From Paramarasmius palmivorus (taxonomy: Eukaryota > Basidiomycota > Agaricomycetes > Agaricales > Marasmiaceae), in contig JAYKXP010000015.1 of assembly GCA_037176845.1 (NCBI GenBank), positions 124,001 through 188,000 of the forward strand: DNA of 64,000 nt, given 5' to 3'. Within the stretch, counting starts at the first letter, position 1. Each line of letters starts with the position of its first letter. The notes under the pieces were generated by a model that was given only the letters and a program-made list of their open reading frames with translations, did no database searches and was not told where the DNA came from. A program made the position numbers and the translations under genes. This document shows positions 19,519 to 31,478 of this stretch, one piece after another.

Positions 19519-21409
19519 GAATATGGGGAATGAGAGATTCCGGTTGAAAGGACCGGGAGATATGAACTCATCTGGAGGTGAAAGGAGTGCGAATTATATG
19601 AGATGCGGACCTCTCACACGTGCTGATACCTATATGTGGAATGACAGTTCCAAGAAAAGGTTGTTGTGTCCCCCCAAAACGGACCAGGCCGAAATCACAG
19701 AAGAAATCCTGAGGGCACGAGGCCAGATCGAGCGAACCAACTAACGAACCATGCTATAACCGAGACCGATATCCGTCACAAGGACTGTCCCCAAAAGTGC
19801 TCGGCATCCTGCGCCCTGCAGGAGTGTAAAAATGCCGACGGTAAACAATTCGAGTTAGAACCAGACCCGCGTGATTTCCGAAGAGAACATTATCGAAGGT
19901 GGGATACAGGCTGATACAGGTGAAAAGAGTCTAATTTCTAGACTTCTGCTTTGCTTGCGAGAGTTGCTGTTTTGAAGGATGGACGCTCAAAGCAACGACG
20001 GAGGACATACGTGTCCGAACCACGACCGAACAAGCGTGTCGGCGGACCGGGATACAAACAACTAGACACTCGGGTTCCGGAACGAACCAGAGTCTGAAGA
20101 CATGGACGACGGGCTGGGGAACGGTCAGGGTACAGTGTTTACGTCGGAAGAATGTCACCAGACACAAATTTCAACGGACGTGTGCCCCTGTGCCCGAGCT
20201 CGGGGAGCCTGTGAGTGGAAAGAGACGCTTAGCTCTTCATGTAATATGAGTTGCCGCTACTCCAAAGTGACTCCTTCTTCAGGATCGCTTCGCTATTCAT
20301 GTTGACCATTGTCCGCAAGATAAGAAGAGGACTTTCTTGAGGGACAAACAATGGCAACGAGCCATTGAACAGTTGTCGAATAGAACAGAATTCATTCTTG
20401 ATAGAACTACCGGGAGTTTGCTTCGTCTGGCACCCGGAAGGCTTGATGAAGTGCGATACTGATCGCAGAATTCCGTAGTTTTATAGCTTTAAAAATGCTA
20501 GCGCTGGAGAGAATGCTTGGTGGTCGTCAGAGAGGTCGTTTTGCTGAAGTCATCGTGGGGTGATGTGATTTGTGAAGGCAATTTTGTAACACTGCCACAA
20601 CGGTGCCTGGCATGCATACACTTCCGAACATTCTAGATACAAGTCTGTATGTACACTGTTCCACTCGCGAATCGTAGAGTAATGATAGGATTTCAAATTC
20701 ATGTCATGTACACAACTACCAGACAGTCCAGTTCATTTACTGCGCAGGAATAAGCAAAGGGCTGACTTCATAGATTATCTTCAAAATCAGGATTCCATGT
20801 CTACGTGACTGTCGCAAAGGATCAACGTTGAACTTGCGGATGGTATCCTGATAACTGTCAGTGTCAAGTCCACCATCAGAATTTCGAGAAGATATTAATA
20901 CATGGCTAGCGACCATGGGAATCCATACATTCGTAGTACTTCCACCAAGTCGGGCTGGTGGACATAATAATGACACACTTGAATGACGAATCACGACAGA
21001 TTAGGTTGGAAATGAAGAAGCAAGTGCGAGACGAAAGCCAACAAAAGCGCAGAGACTGTAAGCAAGATCACTTGACAATCTCATCACAAACAGTCTTGAA
21101 GCTTGAAGCTAGGAAGATTGAAGAGTCGAGTTCTGGCGTGATTGAGAGAAGAAACCTCGATGATATAGAAAGGCACAGACTTCTTCTGGATTAACCAAAC
21201 AAGGGTGGGTAGCTCAGGCCCTCGAGCAATGCTAGCACCTGGGATAACTTGAGAATTTCTACAAGTTCGAGACTTGGTGAAAGACGTGAAGCTGCTGTTG
21301 GTACGTGTCGACGGTACGTGTCAGTTGTCACGTGTACATTCGCACGACCCCTTGGCTCCTTTGCCAGCTGTAAGTTAGGCGCTTTCTCATTTTTCACTTA
21401 ACCATCCCA
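19519..21409. other. Long intergenic region with an unexplained open segment
   Basis: About 1.9 kb upstream of both RING member 2 and SEC61 beta. Most frames look non-coding. An exception is a plus-strand frame without an ATG, open from about 19943 to 20217. It can be joined through a phase-0 intron (GTGAGT at 20212 to an AG at about 20283) to a segment ending at 20461 that reads like protein (DRFAIHVDHCPQDKKR, TEFILDRTTGSLLRLAPGRL). I could not find an upstream exon with a start codon. It may be a gene remnant or an unrecognised gene. Confidence 0.35.
19943..20461 (+). pseudogene. Possible gene remnant or unrecognised exons
   Basis: Candidate only. The segment follows a good acceptor (TTTCTAG at about 19936-19942) and opens with Cys pairs (FCFACESCCFEG), continues Arg/Thr-rich (RRKNVTRHKFQRTCAPVPEL), then after a predicted intron gives a charged helical C-terminus ending DEVRY and a stop at 20461. 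The frame stays open for about 150 codons across a correctly phased intron, which is mildly suggestive. There is no ATG and no recognisable domain. The 5' exon may lie at 19780-19915, where another Cys-containing frame (CPQKCSASCALQEC) is open, but the phases do not connect. Confidence 0.25.
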
Positions 21410-21875
21410 ATGGCAAGTCTCTCATTTCTGTATCTCGTTCTGAGGCTAAATATTTCCTCTAGTCTGACTCAGATTCTGCACGGTCAAATGGTAGCCCTCG
21501 CCCAGCTGCTGGTGGTGTAGCGAAGCCGCCTGGTGCGCAGATTCGGTATGTCTTATTCGTGTCACTTTCGACATTACTTTTTTGACTCGACTCTTGTGTT
21601 GCAGGAGGAGGGCGACAGGCTCACAAGTAGCCAAACCAAATTCTACACGAGCTGCAGGTGCTGGAGGATCATCGAACACTATGCTGAAACTATACACAGA
21701 CGACTCGCCGGGACTCAGAGTGTGAGTTGCATTTCCCTTCTTTTATACCTGACAACTTAAATATCTTATTCTATCCAGAGACCCTTTCATCGTCATTGTC
21801 TTGTCCGTTTGCTTTATTGGTTCCATCTTCTTCCTCCACATCTCCGCCAAAGTTATCCGCTCCTTCACAAAGTAA
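21410..21875 (+). CDS. SEC61 beta subunit of the ER translocon
   Basis: Small tail-anchored subunit of the Sec61 protein-conducting channel in the ER membrane (Sbh1/Sec61b family). Exons give a Ser/Gly/Pro-rich cytosolic region (SARSNGSPRPAAGGVAKPPG), then RRATGSQVAKPNSTRAAGAG, then the family hallmark MLKLYTDDSPGLRVDP directly before the C-terminal membrane anchor (FIVIVLSVCFIGSIFFLH) and a short luminal tail SAKVIRSFTK, stop at 21873-21875. About 95-100 residues, the usual size. The first exon is uncertain. The ATG at 21410 fits, but its join to the next exon is either through a weak GTCTCT donor with the acceptor just before ATTCTGC, or by an exon I have not found. Confidence 0.92.
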
Positions 21876-22784
21876 TTCAGCTACGCAGAGACGCCATAGC
21901 ACTAGCTACCTCTTTAATGGGTGGATGGGTCACCGCGAAGCTCATTGTTGTACCAAAATCCAGCTCAACAGAAGCATCGTTATCTTATGTCACTCTTTGT
22001 TATAAATGGGAAGGACTTTGGAATGGATGTGCTTTCGTGCTCGAAGTACAAGGGTGGAATTCACTTGGACAGAGCAAGCGTATCCTCGTCGAAGATATTT
22101 GATTACGGCCCGACGTGCGAAAGCAGTTAACAGCGGCGGCCTGACGTTGGTTTGGCTCGTCTCGTCTCGGTTTGCACCCTTTTCCATCTAAGGTTTTCGC
22201 AGATATCATAGTCGTGGATGTCTCATGTCGTGGCGCTTGAATTCCCAATCTTCCGCCGCCAACCCTGCTCGCATGATGCGCGGTCAGCGTGCGACTTCAA
22301 AAACCTTGGATTGTTATCGCGGGGAGCCTCACAGCGCCTAGCAACACGTTGGAATCGCATGTTTCTTTGAGAATAGACGACAACAGAATCAGTCAACAAA
22401 ACTTCCGGGTGATCCTTCTATGGCTTGTGATTGGAACTTTCGGCCGAACTGGATTAGAAGTGACTGGCTAGACTAGGCTTCGAGCATTCCTCCGCCCCTG
22501 GTTGAGACAGAAGTTTATCTGAAGCTACAAATATACACTTCCCGGCCTGCCTACCAGGCTATAACACTACACACGACCTGGAATGCTACTTACAGGACCA
22601 GTCTTCATGATTGCCTATCAATCAGGAACTCTGTTGAACAGGGTTTCTTCTCTGGGATCAGCATCAAGTCGTGAATAGATAAACGGGTTAGGTACTCGCC
22701 GACATCTGAGGATATAGAAGCCATTAATGTACCACACTTTCCCCGCATCTACCTTTGAACATTAGATTCTATATCACTACTATA
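21876..22784. other. Convergent intergenic region
   Basis: About 900 bases between the 3' ends of SEC61 beta and the SET-domain gene. Several 60-90 codon frames overlap on both strands, none with protein-like character. No repeat or RNA gene recognised. Confidence 0.5.
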
Positions 22785-23938
22785 TCATCCCACCAAAGCC
22801 TTCAGCTCGCTCTCGCATCTCCGGCACGAGCACTGGAAGTACCAGTTAGTCGACAGATTCTCCCTTCTAACCTTCACTTCATCCTTGACGTCGATATAAT
22901 TCGTACACAATTCTTCCCCTATTTCGACGTCCCTTGTGGTGTAGAACTGCATTGCACGACCATTACGGTCTTTTTTGACATTGGGCGAACAATCTGCGGA
23001 GTAATTAGTGTGAGTAAAACGTCGAGTGCAAACAGACGAGAAAGAAGCTCGAGAAGCGTGACATGGGTAGACCACGCACCATGATTGAAATATGAACCTG
23101 AAAGATACAATGCATATCCCAGCATCTCGCTATCTCCCGTCAACTCGTATAACCCAAAAGCATTCCCTTGATCTCGGCCAAGTACAGCACGTACGGTATT
23201 AGCCGTTTTGACGTATGGTCGAAGAACGGGTATGATGGCCTTTCTCAGAAACGCGTAAACACGCAGATGAGATTCCAGAATATGCGGTTTGGATCGAACG
23301 TAAACGAGTTCGTTGTCCTGCAGTTCCATGCATTGTGTCCAGGTGCCTCCTGCAATGCTCGAGTCTCCAGGCGCCGGATGGATGGTGTCCTCGATGTACC
23401 GATTAATGATCGCAGACGCCAGGAAGCGTACCATGTCGAGCTCGAGGTCGCTTAAAGGCTCCGTTACTACAGTTGAGGATTCTTCAACAGTTCGCCATGC
23501 TTGATCAATAGTCGCTTGTGACTCTGAGACGATCGTCTCTCGAGTCCTCGCTACCGAGGTTGTTTGCGATTGTGGTCCTGTTTTCGTCCCTTTTGTCTTT
23601 TTTACACTCTTATCCAGCCTGTCGATCGCAATGTTCATCTCTCCCATGAGGTAAACGCCGTTCCACAATTGATTTTTCTCCCAAAGATCGCGGCAGGGCT
23701 TGCTACAGAACCAAGCACCCTGGCCTTCACGAGCTGGTTTGATAGCCCAGGTACTTCTTTGCGCATCGAAAGCGTATGCAAAACATCCAGCGCAGACCTC
23801 TTTGCGGTATTCGCGATAAATGACATGTGCGTAGGGGGCCGGGCTGGTATGAACGAGAGTGCCTTTGGGGATCGCTTGAGTCGCAAAAACTCCCCGGCCA
23901 CCATAAGGCGTAGGTTTGATTTCGTATAACGTGGTCAT
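22785..23938 (-). CDS. SMYD-like SET-domain protein (putative lysine methyltransferase)
   Basis: Two exons, 23938-23080 and 22993-22785, about 355 residues. The SET N-half begins almost at the start codon ([18 protein letters not shown]). It is interrupted by a MYND-like Cys cluster (CAGC ... FCSKPC), the arrangement of SMYD/Set6 proteins. The intron splits the SET core exactly inside NHDCSPN, the conserved S-adenosylmethionine/active-site motif. [11 protein letters not shown] supplies the second SET core motif, and CSCRRC is the post-SET zinc cluster. The MYND cluster is shorter than canonical: only two Cys pairs are obvious. Substrate unknown; family members methylate histones or other proteins. 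An acidic, Lys/Ser/Thr-rich insert lies between MYND and the SET C-half. Confidence 0.88.
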
Positions 23939-24235
23939 GTCTATGGGGAAGCTAGGTCACCTCGTGGGTGACAAGGGGATTCGGCGAACTTGAAAGGTAT
24001 GGTCGAGGTCTTGGATAAGTGGTAAGTGACATGATGGGTACAAAAAAACGCGAGGTCATCAAAATTGTCAGTACAAGCTACAGTAATAATTATCGATATA
24101 TAATGTCGTCGTGCCAAATCATTCCAAGGCTCAGGTATCATAACACCCATCCAACTATCGTCCTTCACAGAAAATCGGTGTCCAGCACCGACTAACTAGG
24201 GTATCAGCAACGTCCGCAAAATTTTGATGGCTGCC

Positions 24236-25454
24236 TTAACGGCGAGGTGTGGCTGGGGTTCGCCATCCACGTTCGCTGCTACCTACGTCTGGTAGCCAGT
24301 CGTGAGTGGTTAGGCATGTATAGTAGGCATCGTCGACGGAAGGAAAACGAAACCTTTCAGGTGATCTTTCTGCTGGACGGGGAAGCGGGGAAGCGTTGAA
24401 GGTCAACAGGCCATCACGTTGTGTGATTCCAGTTTCCATTTTACGACGAGTATTATAACCGGGAGGATACTGGGCACGAGGCGTATAGATGAGTGGAACG
24501 GGAGTACTAGTGAGGGTGAGGGTATCGTGAACCAACACGGGATTTTCGTTCATATGGCGAGATGATGGGCGCTCCGGTAGAGGACGTACCCATGCAGGCG
24601 TGACGGGAGTAGACAGTGCTGATGTGTTGACAAGTCGGGGAGGTGCTGGAAGGGGGTTCGCTAGAGGCTGAAGTTTGGTTTTGCCCTTTTGGTTGGCTAT
24701 CTGGGCCTTTAGGTGTTCTATCTCGTTCTGATGCTGCTGAAGCTGACTGTAACCATAAGCAATGAGTACCTTAATCTACGGTAGGAATATCGCACGCACT
24801 CGCGGAGTTCGCGTTCTTTGCGAGCCTCGTTATTCAATCTCGCCACGGCCTCAGATGCCCTCTGTTCTGAGGATCTCAATTCATACTGCAAGCTCTTTAT
24901 TTTGCGCCGGTCGTGAGACTTCTTTAGCTTTAGGTCTTGTACATATTTGACCAGATTCCGAGCTTGACGAATGGGACAATCCTATATGTAAACGATAGCT
25001 TTAGGTGGGGTTTTCCAGGAAGCTTCTAGAAGAGACTTGCCTCTTCGTACATTCTACCTTCTAACCAAGCATCTACCTCGTACAATACTGTCCGCGATTC
25101 GGAGGAGTTATAAGACATCATCATTTTCTTGATGTATTCGTCGGCAATGTTCTGTTCATCCTCTGCCGTATTCTGTTCGTTGTAAGGCTCGACTGGGTCG
25201 GCAGAAAGTCGATGAATATCGCTTTGCAGGAACATGGTTCGACATAACGGGCATTTCATAGGCGATACTTGCAACAAACATCTGTTTGGCCTAAAAGTCA
25301 ACGGTATACGACAGAGTAAGAAAATGGTGGCGACGTACGATTTACAAAAAATATGCCCACAGGATATAACATGAGGTCTTCGTCGTTCATCCGTAAAGTC
25401 GTAAGGATCAAAACAAATGTCGCAAGTGCTGGACGCGTCAACCGTGAGCACCAT
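24236..25454 (-). CDS. RING-finger protein with coiled coil (RING family member 3)
   Basis: Starts MVLTVDASSTCDICFDPYD at 25454. The first codon of the longer frame is GTG, so this ATG is preferred. The RING is CDIC ... CGHIFCKSC ... CPLCRTMF, with an intron directly before the CLLQ segment (acceptor near 25282). It is followed by an Asn/Glu-rich linker, a helix, then VLYEVDAWLEGRMYEE (about 25027-25085), the same WLEGR element as member 1. A coiled coil follows (LRSSEQRASEAVARLNNEAR and QHQNEIEHLKAQIANQ). The tail is shorter than in members 1 and 2: a Pro-rich region (LPAPPRLVNTSALSTPVTPA) ending at RTPATPRR, stop at 24236. Likely E3-type; substrate unknown. Confidence 0.8.
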
Positions 25455-25897
25455 CACCAGAGCTGAAAGGTCAATGTACTGCGTAAATTCGGGGTGTAAA
25501 CCTATATGTAAGAAGGAGTTCGACCCAACGACGCATGCAGCTCTTCAGGTTTTCATCCGGAAGCCTTGAGGCGTGGACCTGTGCGGCGGGACGTTGCCTC
25601 GAGGCAAACAGGTGGTGGACGAAGGGTAGAACGGGGTTACGTGAAATTTTTCAGATATACCCTGGGACCTCATCTCCATATCGGTAGTAGCCACAACAAA
25701 AATTGCCATTGTCCTGCTCCACAACTACTACTGTTCTACTACAATACAATACAGGTTTGACTAAGGTAGAACTTGAAAACAAGGGGGAATGGGTATAGAG
25801 GGTCCAGAAGCCGTGATGCACATGCGCCCACCAGAAGAGAAGACATGTGGTGGGGCGCCTCGAACGCTTCGGACTGGGAACAGGTGACATGTTCGCT
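25455..25897. other. Intergenic region
   Basis: About 440 bases upstream of RING member 3 and downstream of the unknown minus-strand gene. It contains an ACTACTACTG/TACTACAATAC stretch near 25725-25755 but no structured repeat or gene. Confidence 0.5.
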
Positions 25898-27847
25898 TTA
25901 ATTTTGCGTTCGCAGTCGCTTCAAAAGAGACGCCACAAGTAATTGACACAGCTCCCGTTCAAGTGTCTCGAGAACTCTCAACGAAAGACCGTACCCCATC
26001 GGCGGGGGTGTCCACGGTACTAGCAGGCCCGAATGAACGAAGCTAGCTGCGTTCGGACCATTTGAGCGTGCCCCAGATCCATCGGCGACGTGGTCAAGGG
26101 CTCGGTTTGGGTTGTATAGAATGTCGTACAGGAGGCTGCAGCAGTAACAACACTTGGGCAACAACGGGTGAGGAGACGGGAAGCCCAGCAGCCGATCGAA
26201 TGGAGCGACAAGATGTTCAGCTGATAGATAATCCTGTGTAATCAATACTGGGCTGGGTGCTGAAGATGATCCGGGAGATGGTGAACCTTTGAGTACAGTC
26301 ATAGTAAGCGCTAGAGCGTGTATGTCTGCTGGGAGGAACGCCTCGGCTCTGACGTCAGATGACCGACCCCGAACTGGCGTACTTCCAAGAAGCCTGTACA
26401 CAGCATTCTGAACAACTGCCATTTCCTGCAGTGTATAGTTGAACTTGCTGGCAAGAACGGCTTCGAGTTCCTGCCAGGCAAGGTCTGCAGGACTGTGCAT
26501 CACTAGAGGGGACTGAACGGAAATGGGGACCAGTACGACTTGAAAAACTGGTGGCTGACTGCTGAGACGAGCGCTCCCCTGAAACAGCGCTATAGATGCC
26601 TTGTACCATGCTAGTAACGAGTGAAGATAGCGGGTAAGGTGTTCCCCTTCGCTTTCCCGAAAAGAATCGCCAACTTTCTGTTCGTCATCTAAAAGGAAGG
26701 GATCAGTGTATGTACGCTCGGAGGAAATGGATACGTACTGATGATATTAGTTTGCCAGACATTAATTGTGGACGAATGGATCAAGCTCGCATGCGACCTC
26801 CACTTCCTGAATTGACCGATATGACCTCGGAAGGAAGAGGTCCTAAACAGAGTTTGTATGGGAACGCTGTCGAGGAGCGGAGCCAAGACTTGAACGTAGT
26901 AAGCAATTTTGACTAGTACAGTCCGATCCCAGTTGACCTGATATGTGAAGACTGCGCTGAATAGACTGCCCAAGATATTGCATAATAGCTTGTACCAGCC
27001 TGGCGCAGTGCTCTCGTCAAACATACAGCGATATGCCCCGCTACTTTCGGATGTAGAATGATAGATCCGTACACCGACAGCACGAAGCGCACCGAGTAAG
27101 AAGGGATCGGCGATCTCGACCCAGACCCCGTAAAGCGAATCGCTTCCCCGTAAGACTGGACGCCAGTCTCTGAGGACAGATATTAGGGTCGCTGAAGGAG
27201 GGTATTGTAGTAGGTACTGGGCCGCATCAATCCTTGCTCTGAATTCCGGCCAGCAGCGGGCGAGGATGAAACGATGAACTAGCTCCATGTCATCCTTAGC
27301 TCCGGAGAAGGAAGACAATTTCAGTGCTTGAAGCACGTCGCAGAAGTGGTTCATTGGTGTGGTGGTTGCGCTGTCAGTGACCATTAGGAACAATCCTCGT
27401 ATTTCATGAATTGAAATCTCACCTTCCGCTTTCCACGAGTTGGCCTAGGCTCATGTTGCTGGGGAATATCCGTTGCACAGTGACCCTAGGATTGACTGAA
27501 CAGCTTTGGCTGTTCTGAGACCCCCTTGCTGTGCGACTCGATGGTGTTCGGGAATAGGTGGTAACAAGACTGATACTGAGAGAGGATCCTTGTGTAGGAC
27601 CACCCGTCACGATTACAGGTCCATATTTGGACGAATCCATAGTGAACAGGACTGAGAGATCCTGATAGGCCTGGAGCCTCTTCCGAAGACTTCCTTCTTG
27701 AAGTTTCATAGGTTCCAAGGCTACCGTTTGAGCTTTGGTAAGCCAGAGAGCAGTGGTAATCCCACGAATTCGTTGTTCGACATTCGTGTATTGCTCCTGA
27801 ATGTAGCGTAAACTATGCTGCTCCCGGTCTTGTTCAGTGAGAGACAT
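25898..27847 (-). CDS. Unrecognised protein of about 600 residues
   Basis: Three long minus-strand blocks join into one gene: 27847 to about 27425, then an intron of about 50 nt, about 27373 to 26750, then on to 25898. The N-terminus is helical (HSLRYIQEQYTNVEQRIRG). A Ser/Thr-rich linker follows, then a compact hydrophobic region with many aromatic residues (FILARCWPEFRARIDAAQYL; DPFLLGALRAVGVRIYH; TYQVNWDRTVLVKIAYYVQV). The C-terminal block contains LAWQELEAVLASKFNYTLQE and CCYCCSLLYDILYNPN, and ends LLKRLRTQN. No catalytic motif, signal peptide or clear membrane span is visible. It is probably a lineage-specific basidiomycete protein. No function is inferred. Confidence 0.65.
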
Positions 27848-28807
27848 GAGATGAGAAGATATACAAAACGGACTTGTAGAGGCGGATACATATATCGCGG
27901 AATGCCTTGACGCTCGTTTTGAAAGTTTCTCTTTTCGTCATAAGGGAGTACTGGCGCTGCCCGAGATCAGAAGCCGAAAGAGACTCTGTGGGTAGGCGAG
28001 GGGGAGGCTCACCTGCTGTTCTTGGCCAAAATCAGATGAGTGCATAGGAACCCGATACCACAGCATAGGAGTTGAATCAACACCTGGACCAAGATTGGAT
28101 AAAAAAATAGGGCGCCGGAAGTCATACGCGTCAACAGATATTATCAAGTATATCTACGAGATGTGTCTCGAATGGGCTCTGGGCGCCTGGTGGACCGTAT
28201 AAATCCAAGTGTGGCGGCGGCGCCATAGCGTCTAAGCGATACGAGGGTCATCGATTTCGGTGGGGTTTTCGGTCCACGTCAGCTTGTAAGATCCTCGGTG
28301 GTCACAATTCGATTCCCCTCCGGGCATGTTGGGTATCTCAATGATTGCTGCGATCTTCGTGCATTTGGTGGTTCCCTTGCGACGAAAGCTCGCCGACTTT
28401 TACCGTGACACAGGACTTTTGCTTGAACTAATTCAAGAATTGAGCGGAATCCCTGATGACCGGTTGTCCTGACATTTTCCTTGAGCGCATGATTATCACC
28501 CATCGGGAGGGAAAACGGACCCACTATGATGGCGTTATTGGCGGTTATCTTGTTTATCTTGCCTAAAACTGAAAGAGTCGGAGAAAAGTCGTCGACTCTT
28601 TCCCGATGACGAATGCAGAGGGACACACGCGAGAGTTTGAATAGTCGTATGTCATCGTTCAAGTAGCTATAGCTTGAAAATCTGACACGAAGCAGTAGCG
28701 CTGCGGGCGAGGGCAGTCTGGCATAGTGATGGGAACGGACAGGCCAGGAATGGCGCAACGTCACGCGTGACCAAAAGCAATCTATTCTACACTCACCACC
28801 AAGACAT
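27848..28807. other. Divergent intergenic region upstream of the acyltransferase
   Basis: About 960 bases between the starts of two divergent genes. A TATAAAT sits at 28198-28204 on the plus strand. A 48-codon plus-strand ORF at 28326-28472 is noted separately. The 178-codon minus-strand frame at 28279-28815 overlaps it and the acyltransferase start and is judged a shadow. Confidence 0.45.
28326..28472 (+). CDS. Small ORF, 48 residues, possible membrane peptide
   Basis: Reads MLGISMIAAIFVHLVVPLRR and then a charged amphipathic helix (KLADFYRDTGLLLELIQEL). It has one potential membrane segment and lies 122 bases after a TATAAAT element. It could be a small exon of an unannotated gene, because the frame is open upstream to about 28289, or a peptide encoded in the leader upstream of the acyltransferase. 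It is not similar to anything I can name. Kept only because its composition looks protein-like. Confidence 0.2.
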   Translation: MLGISMIAAIFVHLVVPLRRKLADFYRDTGLLLELIQELSGIPDDRLS

Positions 28808-31112
28808 ATGGGCAAATTCGAGCTGAAGCTTGCCTACCGAACCCTTCGCAAGATTTCAGACTGGGCAGTGACAGGATATTATGACGATGTGAACGTTCAA
28901 GGTTATGAAAACGTTCCAAAGGATGGACCGGTTATTATGTGCGTGTGGTCTCTGGTTGCCAACGGTTTCCCTAGTTGAATTCTGCAATTCAGACCTGACA
29001 TGTCGTGTTCTTTTCAGAGTATCTACACACCATAATGAAATCATCGACATTGCTACCCTTGGTGCGCGAGGCATTTCCTCATACGACCGTTTTCTGAGCA
29101 GACAAGATAGCTGCCACTATACCACATCGTCGTCACGTTTCATTCTGGGCAAAATCGAGCATGTTCAAAAATCCGATTGTCGGAGGAGTCTTGTCATCTT
29201 CTGGTACTATCCCAGTCAACCGAAATCCCAACAGAGGTGCCGACGCGGTAGCGTCGTCAAACCAATCTCAGTCGAGCTTATTCATGTCATCGTCTCAAGC
29301 ATTAGCCCAAGATGGAGTACTTGGAGTATTTCCAGAAGGAACGAGCTACACTCAACCCAGCATCGTCCAGATTATGAGTGGGGCTGGGTGGGCCGCGGTT
29401 GAATATGTCAAGTGGGAGCATGAACGTGCCCAGAAGAAGGTCGATGATAATTCCCCACAAGATAGCCGTCTGGTCATTGTTCCCGTCACGATTGTATATA
29501 CGGACAAATCGAGATATTTAAGCCGGGTGCGTAACATATTAAGGCCATCTCGACTAGAACTGACTCCCCCTCTAGATTACTGTTCAGTATGTGTCAATTT
29601 CTCGGAATCCGCAACCCTAGAACTGAAGACTGCACAAGATACGGTTCACCCATCAAGGTATCGGACTATACACATGATCTGTTTACAGGAAATCACGACC
29701 CGGACGAACGGGCGCGGACAGCAGTCAAACAAATTATGTCGACCATTGAAAGCCGGCTATTCGAAATGACAATCAATGCCCCCGACTGGTCAGTCGGCTC
29801 AACCTGCTCTTGGAGCACTATCTGACACATTGATAGGGAAACCCTGTACGCAGCTCGTACAGCTCGAGACATTCTCTGGGGCGAAGAAAGAAACATATCG
29901 CTACCCAATTGGGTTCCAATATCACAGACGTAAGTTATCTGCTTCGTACTCATATCCTATAACTCATACTCTGGTTCAGGTTGGTTCGATTGCTTGATGC
30001 TTCGTCCGAGGATTCTCTCGAACTGTCAGAGCCCCTCATAAGGGCAAGAACCGCTCTCACCCGCTACTATTCTTTGCTACATCACACTTCGCTTACTCAT
30101 TCTCTGGTGGAGAAGTTACTGCCTCTCCCCTTCGCGGTTTCTCCGTCTTCGCCATATCCAAACCGAGTGTACCATATCAAGACGCTGGTTAAACGTGTCA
30201 TAAGACCGAGCTTGCTGTTTTCACTACCCCTGGATATTGCAGCCTTTATTCTCTTCATTCCAGCATTTATTACCCATATCCCGGCCTACCTCACCTCTCA
30301 TATACTAGTAAAAGTCCTTGCCACGCCAGGAGAAGAAGAGGGCATCGCACAATATGCTGCAGTTGGGGCAGGAATAGGCTTTGGTGCGGGAATCCTTGGT
30401 GGAAGTTGGAAGCTGGCATTGAGATGTATGCAAGCTCTATACCGACAAGACTTTGTGGAGACCCCTATAACGTGGCTTCGGGAAAATGCTTCGGAAGTCA
30501 TACCAAATGTTAAACCAAGCATTGGCGTGGCCACAGAGGTGGTACGAGCAATCGCATCGCACGTACTCTGGAAGACATGGCCAGGCAAGTTGTTGAGCAC
30601 AATCTTGTGCGGTTGGGCTATGATAAAGTGGCATGGCTTGTTCATTCGAAGTAGGTGTTTCCCTTGATGCATTCTGTATGACACATTCTGACTCTTCGCA
30701 GGATTTCATTCTAAGTAAGCACGTACATCTGGGTCACGATCTTTCATCTTACTGACCTGCTGACCCTCGAAGGTTTAAAGAGCTCGTTGCGACGACACGT
30801 CTGCAATATTTGCTTGCTCTGATCCGACCAGCGACATGGTCGTTACCACCTGGCCGTGATGTGGAGCCATACACGCAACTGCCACCACCCCCGACAAACG
30901 AGTTCATTAGAAAGAGAACACAAACGCGTGATGATGAAGCGGACCGCCCTACGCCACCTCCGGTACCCTCGCGGCAGTTAATGAGTGGCCTTCTGGACGC
31001 TCGAGAAACAGCGAAGCGAGAACTGTGGTCTTATTCCCAAGAACTCGCTAAGAGGGATAAATCAGTCGTAGATTGGTTACAGGTCATGGGAGCAAGGTTA
31101 TCGCAGTTGTGA
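28808..31112 (+). CDS. Glycerol-3-phosphate / dihydroxyacetone-phosphate acyltransferase (Gpt2/Sct1 type)
   Basis: Catalyses the first acylation of glycerolipid synthesis, at the ER membrane. It starts MGKFELKLAYRTLRK at 28808. The PlsC acyltransferase motifs are in order: HHNEIID (the HX4D motif, assembled across an intron), FWAKSSMFKNPIVGG with GTIPVNRNPN, and VFPEGTSY. Further on are the Gpt2/Sct1-typical TLYAARTARDILWGEE block and two hydrophobic segments (PLDIAAFILFIPAFITHIP and AAVGAGIGFGAGILGG). The C-terminal tail is Pro-rich, then charged, ending GARLSQL at 31112. Around 29536-29645 I infer a tiny exon (ITVQY) between two introns to restore the strand before YGSPIKV; those joins are the least certain. 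Length and domain order suit the fungal family. Confidence 0.9.
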
Positions 31113-31478
31113 AGGTACTGTGTATGTCGTCCTTTGTCAATTTAACGCACTATCATGCTTCTTTGCTTATGTGGCGCGTTAAGAACATTCTCTGGTTATT
31201 GCCGTTTTAATTCACAAAAGGAGAACCTGGCCGGAGTTCGACTAAGATGCATGACAAAAGCGTGCTGAACACTTACTCAGGTGGTCTTTGTACCTCTTCC
31301 GATGTCCTCCGTTCATTCCCTCATGGGCGTAGCAAGGCTGATCAGCTCGTGGTCGACCTTGCGGCTAACGCGAGGACAGTTGGATAGAAATCCATGCTCG
31401 AAGCTGAATCCTCTTCAGTTTTTATCCCCGCAAACTGTCCTCTGAAAGCCCTCAGCTCCACACACCTTGATTCGCATC
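31113..31478. other. Intergenic region
   Basis: About 365 bases between two co-directional genes. Nothing recognised beyond a T-rich stretch after the acyltransferase stop. Confidence 0.5.

Noticed and set aside
28279..28815. 178-codon minus-strand ORF
   Set aside because: It overlaps the acyltransferase start and has no domain, coding bias or plausible promoter; treated as a shadow.
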